From Clostridiales bacterium (GTDB lineage: Bacteria > Bacillota > Clostridia > Oscillospirales > Butyricicoccaceae), in the NCBI GenBank assembly GCA_019421385.1, contig JAHZFK010000067.1, positions 1 to 8,070 on the forward strand: DNA of 8,070 bases, given 5' to 3'. The position numbers and the translations under genes are program-made. Of this stretch, positions 1 through 6,028 are shown piece by piece. The notes under the pieces were generated by a model, which saw nothing but the letters and a program-made list of their open reading frames with translations, was not told the DNA's origin and did not search any database. Position 1 is the stretch's first letter. Each line of letters begins with the position of its first letter.

Positions 1-123
1 GTGCTGGGCTGGGTGCTGACCTACGGAGACAAGGCCGAGCTTCTCGAACCGGCCGAACTGCGGGAACAGCTGCAAGACATGCTGCGCCGCACGCTGACGC
101 AGTACGAAAACGAGGAGGCATGA
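1..123 (+). CDS. C-terminal end of a WYL-domain transcriptional regulator (partial)
   Basis: Only the last 40 codons are in the window; the frame is open from base 1 and ends at TGA 121-123. The translation runs VLGWVLTYGDKAELLEPAELREQL and then a helical tail ending NEEA. The 'GDKAELLEPAELREQL' stretch is what closes YafY-type HTH-WYL regulators, where the WYL domain senses a ligand and a WCX-type tail follows. These proteins often control the genes beside them, so this one may regulate the downstream operon; that is inference. An AGGAGG inside its last codons (113-118) serves the next gene, which starts 3 nt after this stop, so the two are almost certainly co-transcribed and possibly translationally coupled. 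The N-terminal HTH is not visible, so the call rests on the tail alone. Confidence 0.7.
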   Translation: MLGWVLTYGDKAELLEPAELREQLQDMLRRTLTQYENEEA

Positions 124-126
124 CCG

Positions 127-771
127 ATGCGCTACGAATGGCTGGACGACTACCTGCTGCAAAAGCGCGGCGTGACCAAGGATTATCAGCCGATCTGGAA
201 CTGGATACGATACCACATCGGCAGCAAAATGTTCGCGGCGCTGTGTCTGGACAAGGCGCACGAGATCTACTACATCAACCTCAAGCTGGAGGAAAGCGAG
301 AGCGCCTTGCTGCGCAGCCAGTATGCGGACATCCTGCCGGGCTATTATTCCGATAAACGGTGCTGGGTATCGGTGAAACCGGACGGCGCAGTGCCGGATG
401 ACCTGCTGCGCGATATGCTGGATAAGTCCTACGGTCTGACGTTCGCGGGAATGAGCAAGAAAGCGCGGCGGCTGGCGCTCGGACTGTCCGCCTGCGGGCT
501 GAAGTGCGCAGACTGCCCGCTCTACCAAGGCGACTGCCCCGGCTGCAACGAATGCGGCGGACGCGTGTTCCACGCACCGCCGGGCAAGCCCTGTCCGCTC
601 TACGCCTGTGCGGTGAACCGTAAACGTCGCACTGGCTGCGGCGGCTGCGCCGACGCGCCCTGCGCATTATGGGAACAGATACGCGATCCGGCGCTGCGCG
701 AGGAGGAATTCCGCGCTTCTGTCGCTGCGCGGCTGAAAAACTGGAAGGAGGTGCCAGAAGATGCCCTTTGA
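127..771 (+). CDS. YjbR/MmcQ-like domain fused to Cys-rich DUF3795 domain
   Basis: A 214-aa protein with two domains. Residues about 1-115 match the YjbR/MmcQ fold (CyaY-like, annotated as DNA-binding in some members), with the family-like 'NLKLEESESALLRSQYADILPGYY' region and a Trp-Val-Ser-Val strand. Residues about 120-195 are a DUF3795 module with eleven cysteines (C123, C127, C130, C137, C140, C143, C156, C161, C171, C174, C179), arranged as CxxxCxxC, CxxCxxC and CxxCxxxxC clusters that could bind zinc or an Fe-S cluster. No signal peptide or membrane segment is seen, so it is probably cytosolic. The start is ATG 127, with AGGAGG at 113-118; an ATG at 120 is in another frame. The gene appears intact and its TGA (769-771) overlaps the next start (761). 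Biochemical function is unknown for this combination. Confidence 0.85.
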   Translation: MRYEWLDDYLLQKRGVTKDYQPIWNWIRYHIGSKMFAALCLDKAHEIYYINLKLEESESALLRSQYADILPGYYSDKRCWVSVKPDGAVPDDLLRDMLDKSYGLTFAGMSKKARRLALGLSACGLKCADCPLYQGDCPGCNECGGRVFHAPPGKPCPLYACAVNRKRRTGCGGCADAPCALWEQIRDPALREEEFRASVAARLKNWKEVPEDAL

Positions 772-1400
772 TTACAAGAAAGAGTACAAAGAATTCTATC
801 TGCCGCCCAAAACGCCGGGCATTGTCACCTTACCCGCCATGAACTTTACTGGCGGTGCGGGGGCAAGGCGACCCCAACGAGGAGGGCGGCACATACAAGC
901 AGGCCATCGGCATGCTCTATGCCGTGGCGTTCACCATCAAGATGAGCAAGATGGGTAAGCACAAGCTGGAAGGGTACTTTGATTATGTCGTGCCGCCGCT
1001 GGAAGGACTATGGTGGCAAGATAGCATCCAAGGCGTAGACTACGCGCGCAAAAAGGATTTTCAATGGATCTCACTTATCCGTCTGCCGGAGTTTGTGACA
1101 AAAGAGGTCTTTGACTGAGCCGTCCAGGAAGCAACGGAGAAAAAGCAGCAGGATTTTTCTGAGGTAGAGTTTTTCACATGGGAAGAAGGGCTGTGCATCC
1201 AGTGCATGCACATCGGCCCCTATGACGACGAGCCTACTACCGTGACTGCAATGGAGCAATACGCAAAGGCGCAGGGCTACGCGGCAGACTTCGGCGAGAA
1301 CCGCTTCCACCACGAGATTTACCTGAGTGATGCGCGGCGGTGCAAGCCGGAACGGTTGAAAACCGTCATCCGGCAGCCGATCAAAAGGACAGAGCAATGA
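761..1400 (+). pseudogene. GyrI-like small-molecule-binding domain protein, broken by a frameshift and a TGA
   Basis: The reading frame starts at ATG 761 behind AAGGAGGT (744-751) and begins MPFDYKKEYKEFYLPP, typical of about 210-aa GyrI-like (AraC effector-binding fold) proteins. After 'LPAMNF' the frame shifts. Dropping one base near 848 restores LAVRGQGDPNEEGG and continues through KQAIGMLYAVAFTIK and a long match to 'FDYVVPPLEGLWWQDSIQGVDYA'. A TGA at 1116-1118 then interrupts 'EVFD-stop-AVQEA'. The frame resumes without a further break to TGA 1398-1400, giving about 212 residues in all with 'CMHIGPYDDEPTTV' and a terminal 'KPERLKTVIRQPIK'. The lesions are few and the rest of the frame is well preserved, so inactivation is recent or the breaks are sequence errors. 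The gene sits in a tight operon: it overlaps the gene before it and shares ATGA with the next. The family binds small hydrophobic or cationic compounds. Confidence 0.85.
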
Positions 1401-1906
1401 AAAAGATTGACGCAATCATTCACAAAATGCGGCCGGAGGAACGCTGCCTTCTGCAGGAATTTCTCTATCATGCCATCTATCTTCCGGAAGGGATGGAATC
1501 ATCGCCCCGGTCGGTGGTTGACATGCCGGAATTGGCGGTTTATATTGCGAACTTCGGCACACAGCCTGGCGACCATTGTCTTGTTGCTGAAGTTGCAGGG
1601 AAAGTGATTGGTGCGGCGTGAAGCCGGATCATGCAGGACTACGGCCACATCGACGACCGCACGCCTTCTTTGGCAATCTCGCTGCTGCCGAAATATCGCG
1701 GAATGAGCATCGGAACGCGGCTTCTAAACAGTCTGCTGCTTTTGCTGCAAGAGAGCGGGTATCTCCGAACATCCCTTTCTGTGCAGAAGGATAACCCGGC
1801 GCTGCATCTGTATGAACGGACGGGATTTGTAATCTTGACGGAAAAAGACACAGAATATTTGATGCTGCGGGATCTCACCCAATCCGCACAACAGGAGAAT
1901 ACAGAT
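1397..1906 (+). pseudogene. GNAT-family N-acetyltransferase with an in-frame TGA
   Basis: The start ATG 1397 overlaps the previous stop (ATGA), with a weak purine-rich AAAGGA upstream. Codons 1-74 encode MKKIDAIIHKMRPEE, the 'AIYLPEG' segment and 'CLVAEVAGKVIGAA' (strand beta-4). TGA 1619-1621 then stops the frame. The same frame continues immediately with SRIMQDYGHIDDRTPSLAIS, then motif A 'LPKYRGMSIGTRLL' (acetyl-CoA pyrophosphate loop), 'SLSVQKDNPALHLYERTGF' (motif B) and 'EYLMLRDL' at about codon 160, the normal GNAT length. In this family 'GAxW' is common at the interrupted position, so TGG to TGA is the simplest origin. No stop codon follows the natural end: the frame runs on into the SnoaL-like start at 1907, so the end given is approximate. 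The family transfers acetyl from acetyl-CoA to an amine; the substrate cannot be told. Confidence 0.85.
1893..1897 (+). promoter_or_regulatory. Shine-Dalgarno that fixes the SnoaL-like start at 1907
   Basis: AGGAG, 9 nt before ATG 1907. It matters because the long in-frame part of this gene has its first ATG only at 1960, which has no comparable site. The signal shows that translation was meant to begin before the A6G run. Confidence 0.7.
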
Positions 1907-2340
1907 ATGGAAACAAAAAAGAGAAACTGCGAGAAAACACAATCCAGCAATGGTTTTCCATGTGGCTGGACAGACAGGACATGGGCATTGCAGAACTTTT
2001 TGCGCCCGATGCCGTCTACATCGAAAGCTGGGGACCGGCGTATCACGGCCGCGATAAGATCAAACTGTGGTTTGACGAGTGGAACACCCGCGGCACCGTC
2101 GAACGCTGGGACATCCAGCAGTATTTCCATAAAGGGGAGCAAACGGTCGTGGAATGGTCGTTTCGCTGCGCCATGGTGGACGGTACTGTGCAGACCTTTG
2201 ACGGTCTCTCCCTCATCCGCTGGAATACAGCCGGACAAATCTGCTTTTTGCAGGAATTCGGCTGCAACGAAGCCCATTACGACCCCTATGCGCAGGGAGA
2301 AAAGCCGGTATTTCGCGACGAACCAACAATGTGGTTTTGA
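1907..2340 (+). pseudogene. SnoaL-like (NTF2-fold) protein, frameshifted at an A6G run at codon 5
   Basis: ATG 1907 lies 9 nt after AGGAG (1893-1897) and reads M-E-T-K-K before the frame fails. Shifting by -1 at the A6G run (1915-1921) gives EKLRENTIQQWFSMWLDRQD and then an uninterrupted protein to TGA 2338-2340. That protein contains 'ELFAPDAVYIESWGPAYHGRDKI', 'VVEWSFRCAMVDGTVQTFDGLSLIRW' and 'EFGCN', the pattern of a nuclear-transport-factor-2 / SnoaL-like domain (about 140 aa, cone-shaped fold with a pocket). If translation cannot shift, an internal start at ATG 1960 would yield a 126-aa protein lacking the first helix, but no Shine-Dalgarno precedes it. The zero-frame phase of the run (ACA AAA AAG) matches the A AAA AAG slippery heptamer used in programmed -1 frameshifting, so loss of function is not certain. 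The catalytic or binding role is unknown. Confidence 0.75.
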
Positions 2341-2353
2341 GGGGGAATGCGTT

Positions 2354-2779
2354 ATGCCAACTTCCAAGGTGACCGTCCGTTTCCCCTGTCCGGTGGAGCG
2401 GGTGTGGCAGACCGTAACCGACCTGACCCGCACCGCGTGGCGCAGCGACCTTGCACGGGTGGAGGTCGTAGACGAAACCCACTTCATCGAACACACCAAA
2501 AGCGGCTACGCCACGAACTTTACCGTTACGGCCTGTGAGCCGTGCCGCCACTGGGCCTTCACCATGGAGAATGACAACATGTCCGGCTCGTGGGAGGGCG
2601 TTTTCGCGGTGGCGGAGGGCGGCGCCCGACTGACCTGCACCGAAACCGTAAACGCCAAGCACTGGTGGATATGCCCCTTTGTCCCCGGATATCTAAAGCG
2701 GCAGCAAAAACGGTATTTGGACGATCTGCGAAAGGAGCTTGACCATGGAAATCAGATTGGCACAAGCACAGGACATTGA
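2354..2779 (+). CDS. SRPBCC (START/Bet v1-like) family protein
   Basis: A 141-aa protein from ATG 2354, with G-rich GAGGGGG just after the preceding stop acting as ribosome site. The sequence begins MPTSKVTVRFPCPVERVWQ, the usual first strand and helix of polyketide cyclase/dehydrase-type SRPBCC proteins. It continues with 'WRSDLARVEVVDETHFIE', a 'MENDNMSGSWEGVFAVAEGGARLTCTETV' strand series, and a C-terminal helix 'PGYLKRQQKRYLDDLRKEL'. This fold makes a hydrophobic cavity for lipids or other small ligands; the ligand here cannot be read from sequence. No membrane segment or signal peptide is obvious. Its 3' end overlaps the next gene by 35 nt in another frame, which implies translational coupling. 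The gene appears intact, in contrast to the three before it. Confidence 0.85.
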   Translation: MPTSKVTVRFPCPVERVWQTVTDLTRTAWRSDLARVEVVDETHFIEHTKSGYATNFTVTACEPCRHWAFTMENDNMSGSWEGVFAVAEGGARLTCTETVNAKHWWICPFVPGYLKRQQKRYLDDLRKELDHGNQIGTSTGH

Positions 2780-3203
2780 CGCTTGGATGGTGCTGGTGGA
2801 GCAGGTGCGGGATGCTTTTCCCGGCTTGGAGACCGCCGAATCCATCACCAAACACCGGGCAATCGTGCTGCACTTTATCGCGCAGTCCTCGGCCATCTGC
2901 GCGATTGATGCAGAGCGTATCATCGGCATCTTGCTGTTTTCCAATCAATCGGGCGAGCTGTGCTTTCTGGCAGTTGACCCGGCCTGCCGGCGACAACACA
3001 TTGCGCAGCGGCTGGTGTCCTTCATGCTGACACAGATGGATGCAGACCAAGACATCACCGTAACCACCTATCGAGAGGACGACCCGGACGGACAGGCCGC
3101 GCGGGCGTTTTACAAGCATCTGGACTTTGCGGAAGGACGGCTGACTGAAGCATTCGGCCATCCCGTCCAAGAGCTAATCCTAAAGCGCAAACCATCTGAA
3201 TAA
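2745..3203 (+). CDS. GNAT-family N-acetyltransferase
   Basis: A 152-aa protein beginning MEIRLAQAQDIDAW. The start at ATG 2745 is chosen because AAAGGAG (2731-2737) lies 7 nt before it; a TTG two codons earlier is possible but less well placed. Domain order is that of GNAT enzymes: N-terminal helices, 'ICAIDAERIIGILLFS' (beta-3/beta-4), 'GELCFLAVDPACRRQHIAQRLV' (motif A, CoA loop at residues about 70-91), then 'ITVTTYREDDPDGQAARAFYKHLDFAEG' (motif B). It has no defect and is the last gene of the operon; the frame ends at TAA 3201-3203. It acts in the cytosol on an unknown amine acceptor. It is clearly a different subgroup from the broken GNAT at 1397, so it is not a simple duplicate. Confidence 0.9.
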   Translation: MEIRLAQAQDIDAWMVLVEQVRDAFPGLETAESITKHRAIVLHFIAQSSAICAIDAERIIGILLFSNQSGELCFLAVDPACRRQHIAQRLVSFMLTQMDADQDITVTTYREDDPDGQAARAFYKHLDFAEGRLTEAFGHPVQELILKRKPSE

Positions 3204-3350
3204 GCGTAAACATAAGCAAATCAAGGCAAAAAAACATCCTCTTTTCTTCATCCCTATCCCCTGCAATCACAAAGAGTCCACTGCACAGATGAAAATATAT
3301 GCTTTGGGCAATACCAATATTGGAAACCGATCAATTGCAAAGAGCTGGCA

Positions 3351-3381
3351 AAACAGCGAGGCCAAAGCGGCCTCGCTGTTT
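3351..3381. terminator. Bidirectional intrinsic terminator between convergent genes
   Basis: A perfect 13-bp inverted repeat, AAACAGCGAGGCC (3351-3363) and GGCCTCGCTGTTT (3369-3381), around the 5-nt loop AAAGC. Read on the - strand, it is followed by a short T run (CTGTTTTG) and begins 5 nt after the stop of the small regulator. Read on the + strand, a TGTTTGTTGGTTATTT tract follows. It lies 147 nt beyond the + strand operon's last stop and so probably ends both converging transcripts. Confidence 0.85.
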
Positions 3382-3386
3382 GTTGG

Positions 3387-3608
3387 TTATTTGCTTGTAT
3401 CATGCTTTCCCCAGTCAATAAAAAACAAATCATTCGGTGTGCAATCCAACAGCTGACACAGTGTTTCAATGCGTTCGAGTTTAATCAAGGATGTTTGGTT
3501 GTTCACCATGCGATTAAAGTTCTGATAACTCATACCAAGTTGCTTGTAAAGCCAATATTTCGTTTTTCCTTTTTTCTCGAGCAAGGGCAGGACATTCAAA
3601 CGCACCAT
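3387..3608 (-). CDS. Small Cro/C1-type helix-turn-helix regulator
   Basis: A 73-aa protein beginning MVRLNVLPLLEKKGKTKYWLYKQ. Residues about 5-66 form a single HTH of the Cro/C1 (YozG-like, HTH_26) kind: 'TKYWLYKQLGMSYQNFNRMVNNQTSLIKLERIETLCQLLDCTPNDLFFI', with the recognition helix around SYQNFNRMVN. The start is ATG 3608, since GGAGGT (3616-3621 on this strand) is 7 nt upstream; an earlier ATG at 3623 overlaps that ribosome site. No other domain is present, so it probably acts as a DNA-binding dimer. Just upstream are repeated copies of CATTAGATAATG, which suggests autorepression. Such small regulators are common on integrative elements, in keeping with the SLOG remnant and recombinase to its right. 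Confidence 0.9.
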   Translation of the reverse strand: MVRLNVLPLLEKKGKTKYWLYKQLGMSYQNFNRMVNNQTSLIKLERIETLCQLLDCTPNDLFFIDWGKHDTSK

Positions 3609-3620
3609 AGCGAATACCTC

Positions 3621-3692
3621 CATTATCTAATGTGTTAGTTAGATAATAGAGTTCCCAGATCTCAAATATATGACTTTAACATTAGATAATGT
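3621..3692. promoter_or_regulatory. Operator cluster for the small HTH regulator, with possible divergent promoters
   Basis: ATTATCTAA (3622-3630) and TTAGATAAT (3639-3647) form a perfect 9-bp inverted repeat with an 8-bp spacer. A further copy, ACATTAGATAATGT (3679-3692), is itself an inverted repeat (ACATTA-GA-TAATGT), and CATTATCTAATG at 3621-3632 is its exact reverse complement. The leftmost copy overlaps the edge of the regulator's Shine-Dalgarno, so binding would block its expression. The 3679 copy lies between a TTAACA and a TATATT on the + strand, and between TTTACA and CATATA on the - strand. Either could be a promoter with the operator in its spacer. The repeats are seen directly; binding by the adjacent protein is inferred. 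Confidence 0.65.
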
Positions 3693-3703
3693 AAAAGTCT
3701 ATA

Positions 3704-4003
3704 TTGCGACTGCGCGACAAACTTTCGCAAATCCAGCTCATCTTGGTGCTTCCCTGTCGCGAACAAACCCGCGGATGGTCTGCCGCGTCAATCAACCGAT
3801 ATGAACACATCTTGCGCCGCGCGAACAAAGTGATTTACACCTCCGAACATTACACCCGCGGCTGCATGCAGCGCCGCAACCGATTTATGGTTGACCACAG
3901 TGCTGTTTGCGCTGCATACTGCACCCGCTCGACCGGCGGCAACGCGTATACGCTGCAATACGTCCACAATGCCGGGAGGCGCATCCTGCTGCTAAGCATG
4001 TAA
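3704..4003 (+). pseudogene. SLOG / DUF1273 (YpsA-like) protein, C-terminal remnant
   Basis: The frame from TTG 3704 to TAA 4001-4003 encodes 99 residues that match the C-terminal half of SLOG/DUF1273 proteins: 'LILVLPCREQTRGWSAASINRYEHILRRANKVIYTSEHYTRGCMQRRNRFMVDHSAVCAAYCTRSTGGNAYTLQYVHNAGRRILLL'. The family is about 170-200 aa with a Rossmann-like nucleotide-binding N-terminus; here roughly the first 60-80 residues are absent. An in-frame TAA at 3692-3694 lies immediately upstream and there is no Shine-Dalgarno before the TTG. The truncation point falls right next to the regulator's operator region, so a deletion or recombination joined the two. The retained portion has no internal stop. 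Members occur on conjugative transposons, where their role is not well defined. Most likely it is a non-functional remnant. Confidence 0.8.
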
Positions 4004-5232
4004 AAAGCAGTCTCCCACCAAAGGCGCGCGCCCATAAGGAAGTAATTTAATTGTCGCAGGGCGGCATGGCTGAAAGGTCATGCTGTCCTGCCTTTTCTTT
4101 GCCATTTCACGGTCTGATCGTCGCCCGGCAGGTTGACTTCTCCGATGAAGTTCCAGACTAGTTCAATCTTCTGCCTGCGATGGCCGCTGGACTTATCCGG
4201 CGCATGGACGATGATCTTCTTTACAAACTCGTTGACGATAGTGGGTGTCAGTTCACGAATGCCCACATATTTCCGCACAATGGCTGCAAAGCTAGCGAAA
4301 TCGGCTTGATCTTGTTCAAAGGTTTCTACCGCTTGACGTCATGTCTTGATCTGTTCTATTAGTTCTTTTTGTTCTGCTTCATAGTCGGCGGAGCGTTTCA
4401 GGAACTGTTCATGGCTGATCGTACCGCTGATGTCATCCTCATAGATGCGCTTGAAAATGCAGTCAAGTTCGCCAATACGCTTTTCCGCTTGGGCGATTTC
4501 GCGCCTGCGCTTCTTGGCCTCTTTTTCGGCTTCTTGGAACCGTTGCTTTTTCGCAGCTTCCTCAAATGCCATGGCATCGTCAAAGAACAATGCCGTCACA
4601 TCGAAAATCCGCTGCAAAACAAACAGTTTCAGCCTTTCTTTCCCGGATAAAGTGCATGGTACAATCACCCGTGTTACTCTTATACCGGGAACACTGATAG
4701 CCGTCTTGCTGCGGTGTCATGTTTTGCCTGTGGCGAAATGCAGTTTGCTTCCACAATCGGCGCACTACAGTAAGCCGGAAAACAGCCCTTGCCGTTCGGC
4801 CTGCTTGGCAGGACGGCGCTTGTTCTCCCGCAATTCCTATACCCGCGCAAAGACTTGTTCGTCGATAATGGCTGGCTGGGTATTGGAAAAAAACACGCTG
4901 ATTCTCCTGAGCGTTATGCAGCCGCTTTTTCAGCTTGTGAGACTTGGAGTAGGTCTTGAAATTCACCGTGCAGCCAGTGTATTCAGGACGCTCCAATATC
5001 CCCGCCACAGATTTCGGACTCCACTTATAGGGCTTCTCTGGCAGCGGCTTTCCGTCCCGCTGGGCGTAATGAGCCTTGACGGTCAAAACTTGTTCGGCAG
5101 TCAGCAGCTTTGCAATCTGCATGAGGCCTTTTCCTGCAATACACAGGTCGAAAATCCATTTCACGACTTCGGTGGCTTCCTCGTCCACGATCCATTTCTT
5201 TTTGTCTGCCGGTGCTTTCTAATACCCGTAGG

Positions 5233-5487
5233 GCGGATTATATATTCTCTGGATTGAATTTCAGGAAAGCGCTACTGTCACCACATTATCCTTCAACCCT
5301 AGTCACGTTATGATATCGGAGTCTTTCCCTGACATCAAGGCTAAAATGCACTGTGGCCTTGACATCAGGGCAAGACTCCAATGCGTTGTCTACAAGGGAT
5401 CGACGACAAATTATCATCTGAGCATGATGATAATTGACATCCGTTTAGAATACCTAAAACACTTATTAGAAACTTACTCCAGTTAAT
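5233..5487. mobile_element. About 255-bp hairpin-rich insertion inside the recombinase gene (MITE-like)
   Basis: The recombinase reading breaks after 'GEHLCT' and resumes at 'PPYGY', codons that are adjacent in this family, so the intervening DNA is an insertion. Its ends carry an imperfect inverted repeat: CTGGATTGAATTTC (5249-5262) and the complement of CTGGAGTAAGTTTC (5469-5482), 11 of 14 matching. Inside lie a 24-bp stem (5318-5341 with 5356-5379, three mismatches) and a perfect 10-bp stem AATTATCATC/GATGATAATT (5409-5418 with 5426-5435). No ORF of note is present and no clear target duplication can be defined. The size, end repeats and lack of coding capacity fit a miniature non-autonomous transposon. 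A structured RNA element or a divergent intron remnant is possible but has no supporting motif. Confidence 0.55.
5318..5379. repeat. Long hairpin within the insertion
   Basis: The left arm 5318-5341 begins GGAGTCTTTCCCTGAC and the right arm 5356-5379 ends GGGCAAGACTCC. They pair over 24 positions with three mismatches and a 14-nt loop. There is no T run on either side, so it is not an ordinary terminator. It is the most stable structure in the insertion. Confidence 0.8.
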
Positions 5488-6028
5488 GGTGCAAAGGTGT
5501 TCTCCAGCGTTTCCTTTGACCCACATGATGTCGCGGATTTTCTTGCTGGCATCGCGGGCGTAGAAGTCGTTGAACAAGTTGCGGAAAGGGGTGAAATCAT
5601 TGTCCCCCTTGTCGCTGTCCACGCCGTCATTGATGGCGATATACCGAATATCGCGCTCGGCAAAGAAGCTCTCGGTATAGTAACCCACTTTCAGATAGTC
5701 GCGCCCCATGCGGGACATATCTTTAACAATGACGGTTTTAACCTTTCCCGTCTCGGCCGGCCGATCATCTTATTCCAGCCCAGACGGTCAAACGCACCTT
5801 AGAAACGCCATCGTCGATGAAAAACGTGGGATTGGGGGAACCGTTGTCTGTTGCGTACTTCAAAAGGATTTTCTTTTGATTGGCTATGCTGTTGCTCTCG
5901 CTGTCCAGCGCGTCCTCTTGGGATAGACGAGTGTATAAAGCGATAATGTTGTCAGGATAATTGGTGTTTGCTGTCATGGTTCATTCCTCCTGTAATGAAC
6001 GCCCGACAAACAGGTTGCTGTTTTTATT

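Larger units (their letters stand above)
4078..5977 (-). pseudogene. Large serine recombinase (TndX/TnpX-like, DUF4368), heavily disrupted
   Basis: The start ATG 5977 follows an AGGAGG site. The N-terminal resolvase domain opens MTANTNYPDNIIALYTRLSQED with the nucleophile Ser19 in 'YTRLS'. Shifts near 5787 and 5760 (GGCCGGCC) are needed to reach 'VKTVIVKDMSRMGRDYLKVGYYTE' and 'IAINDGVDSDKGDNDFTPFRNL'. At 'GEHLCT' (about 5488) unrelated DNA intervenes until 'PPYGY' (about 5232), followed by TAG (5219-5221). The recombinase domain then reads 'KWIVDEEATEVVKWIFDLCIAGKG' to 'RPEYTGCTVNFKTYSKSHK'. A T7 run near 4888, two TAGs, an A-run near 4723 and a base gain near 4645 break the zinc-ribbon (CADCG, YQCSRY) and coiled-coil parts. 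TGA 4339-4341 precedes the intact DUF4368-like end 'KYVGIRELTPTIVNEFVKKIIVHAPDKSSGHRRQKIELVWNFIGEV'. The gene excised and integrated a conjugative or mobilizable transposon; it cannot now make an active enzyme. Confidence 0.9.

Noticed and set aside
281..667. 128-codon open frame on the - strand, Arg/Ser-rich
   Set aside because: It lies antisense to the well-supported YjbR-DUF3795 gene and has the low-complexity Arg-rich composition expected from GC-rich shadow frames.
1639..2499. 286-codon open frame on the - strand
   Set aside because: It is antisense to the GNAT, SnoaL-like and SRPBCC genes, has no recognisable domain or ribosome site, and mirrors the unusually long open + frame.
2559..3170. 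203-codon open frame on the - strand
   Set aside because: It is the antisense shadow of the SRPBCC and second GNAT genes, with no family similarity.
1..3203. Full reassignment of TGA to Trp in this organism
   Set aside because: Intact genes end at TGA with the next gene starting immediately (121-123, 769-771, 2338-2340, 2777-2779), and Trp is normally written TGG here.
4445..5257. 270-codon open frame on the + strand
   Set aside because: It lies antisense to the serine recombinase, whose fragments are clearly recognisable; the + translation has no domain.
5233..5487. Group II intron remnant in the recombinase
   Set aside because: No GTGYG-type 5' end, no domain V-like hairpin and no reverse-transcriptase fragment can be seen on either strand.
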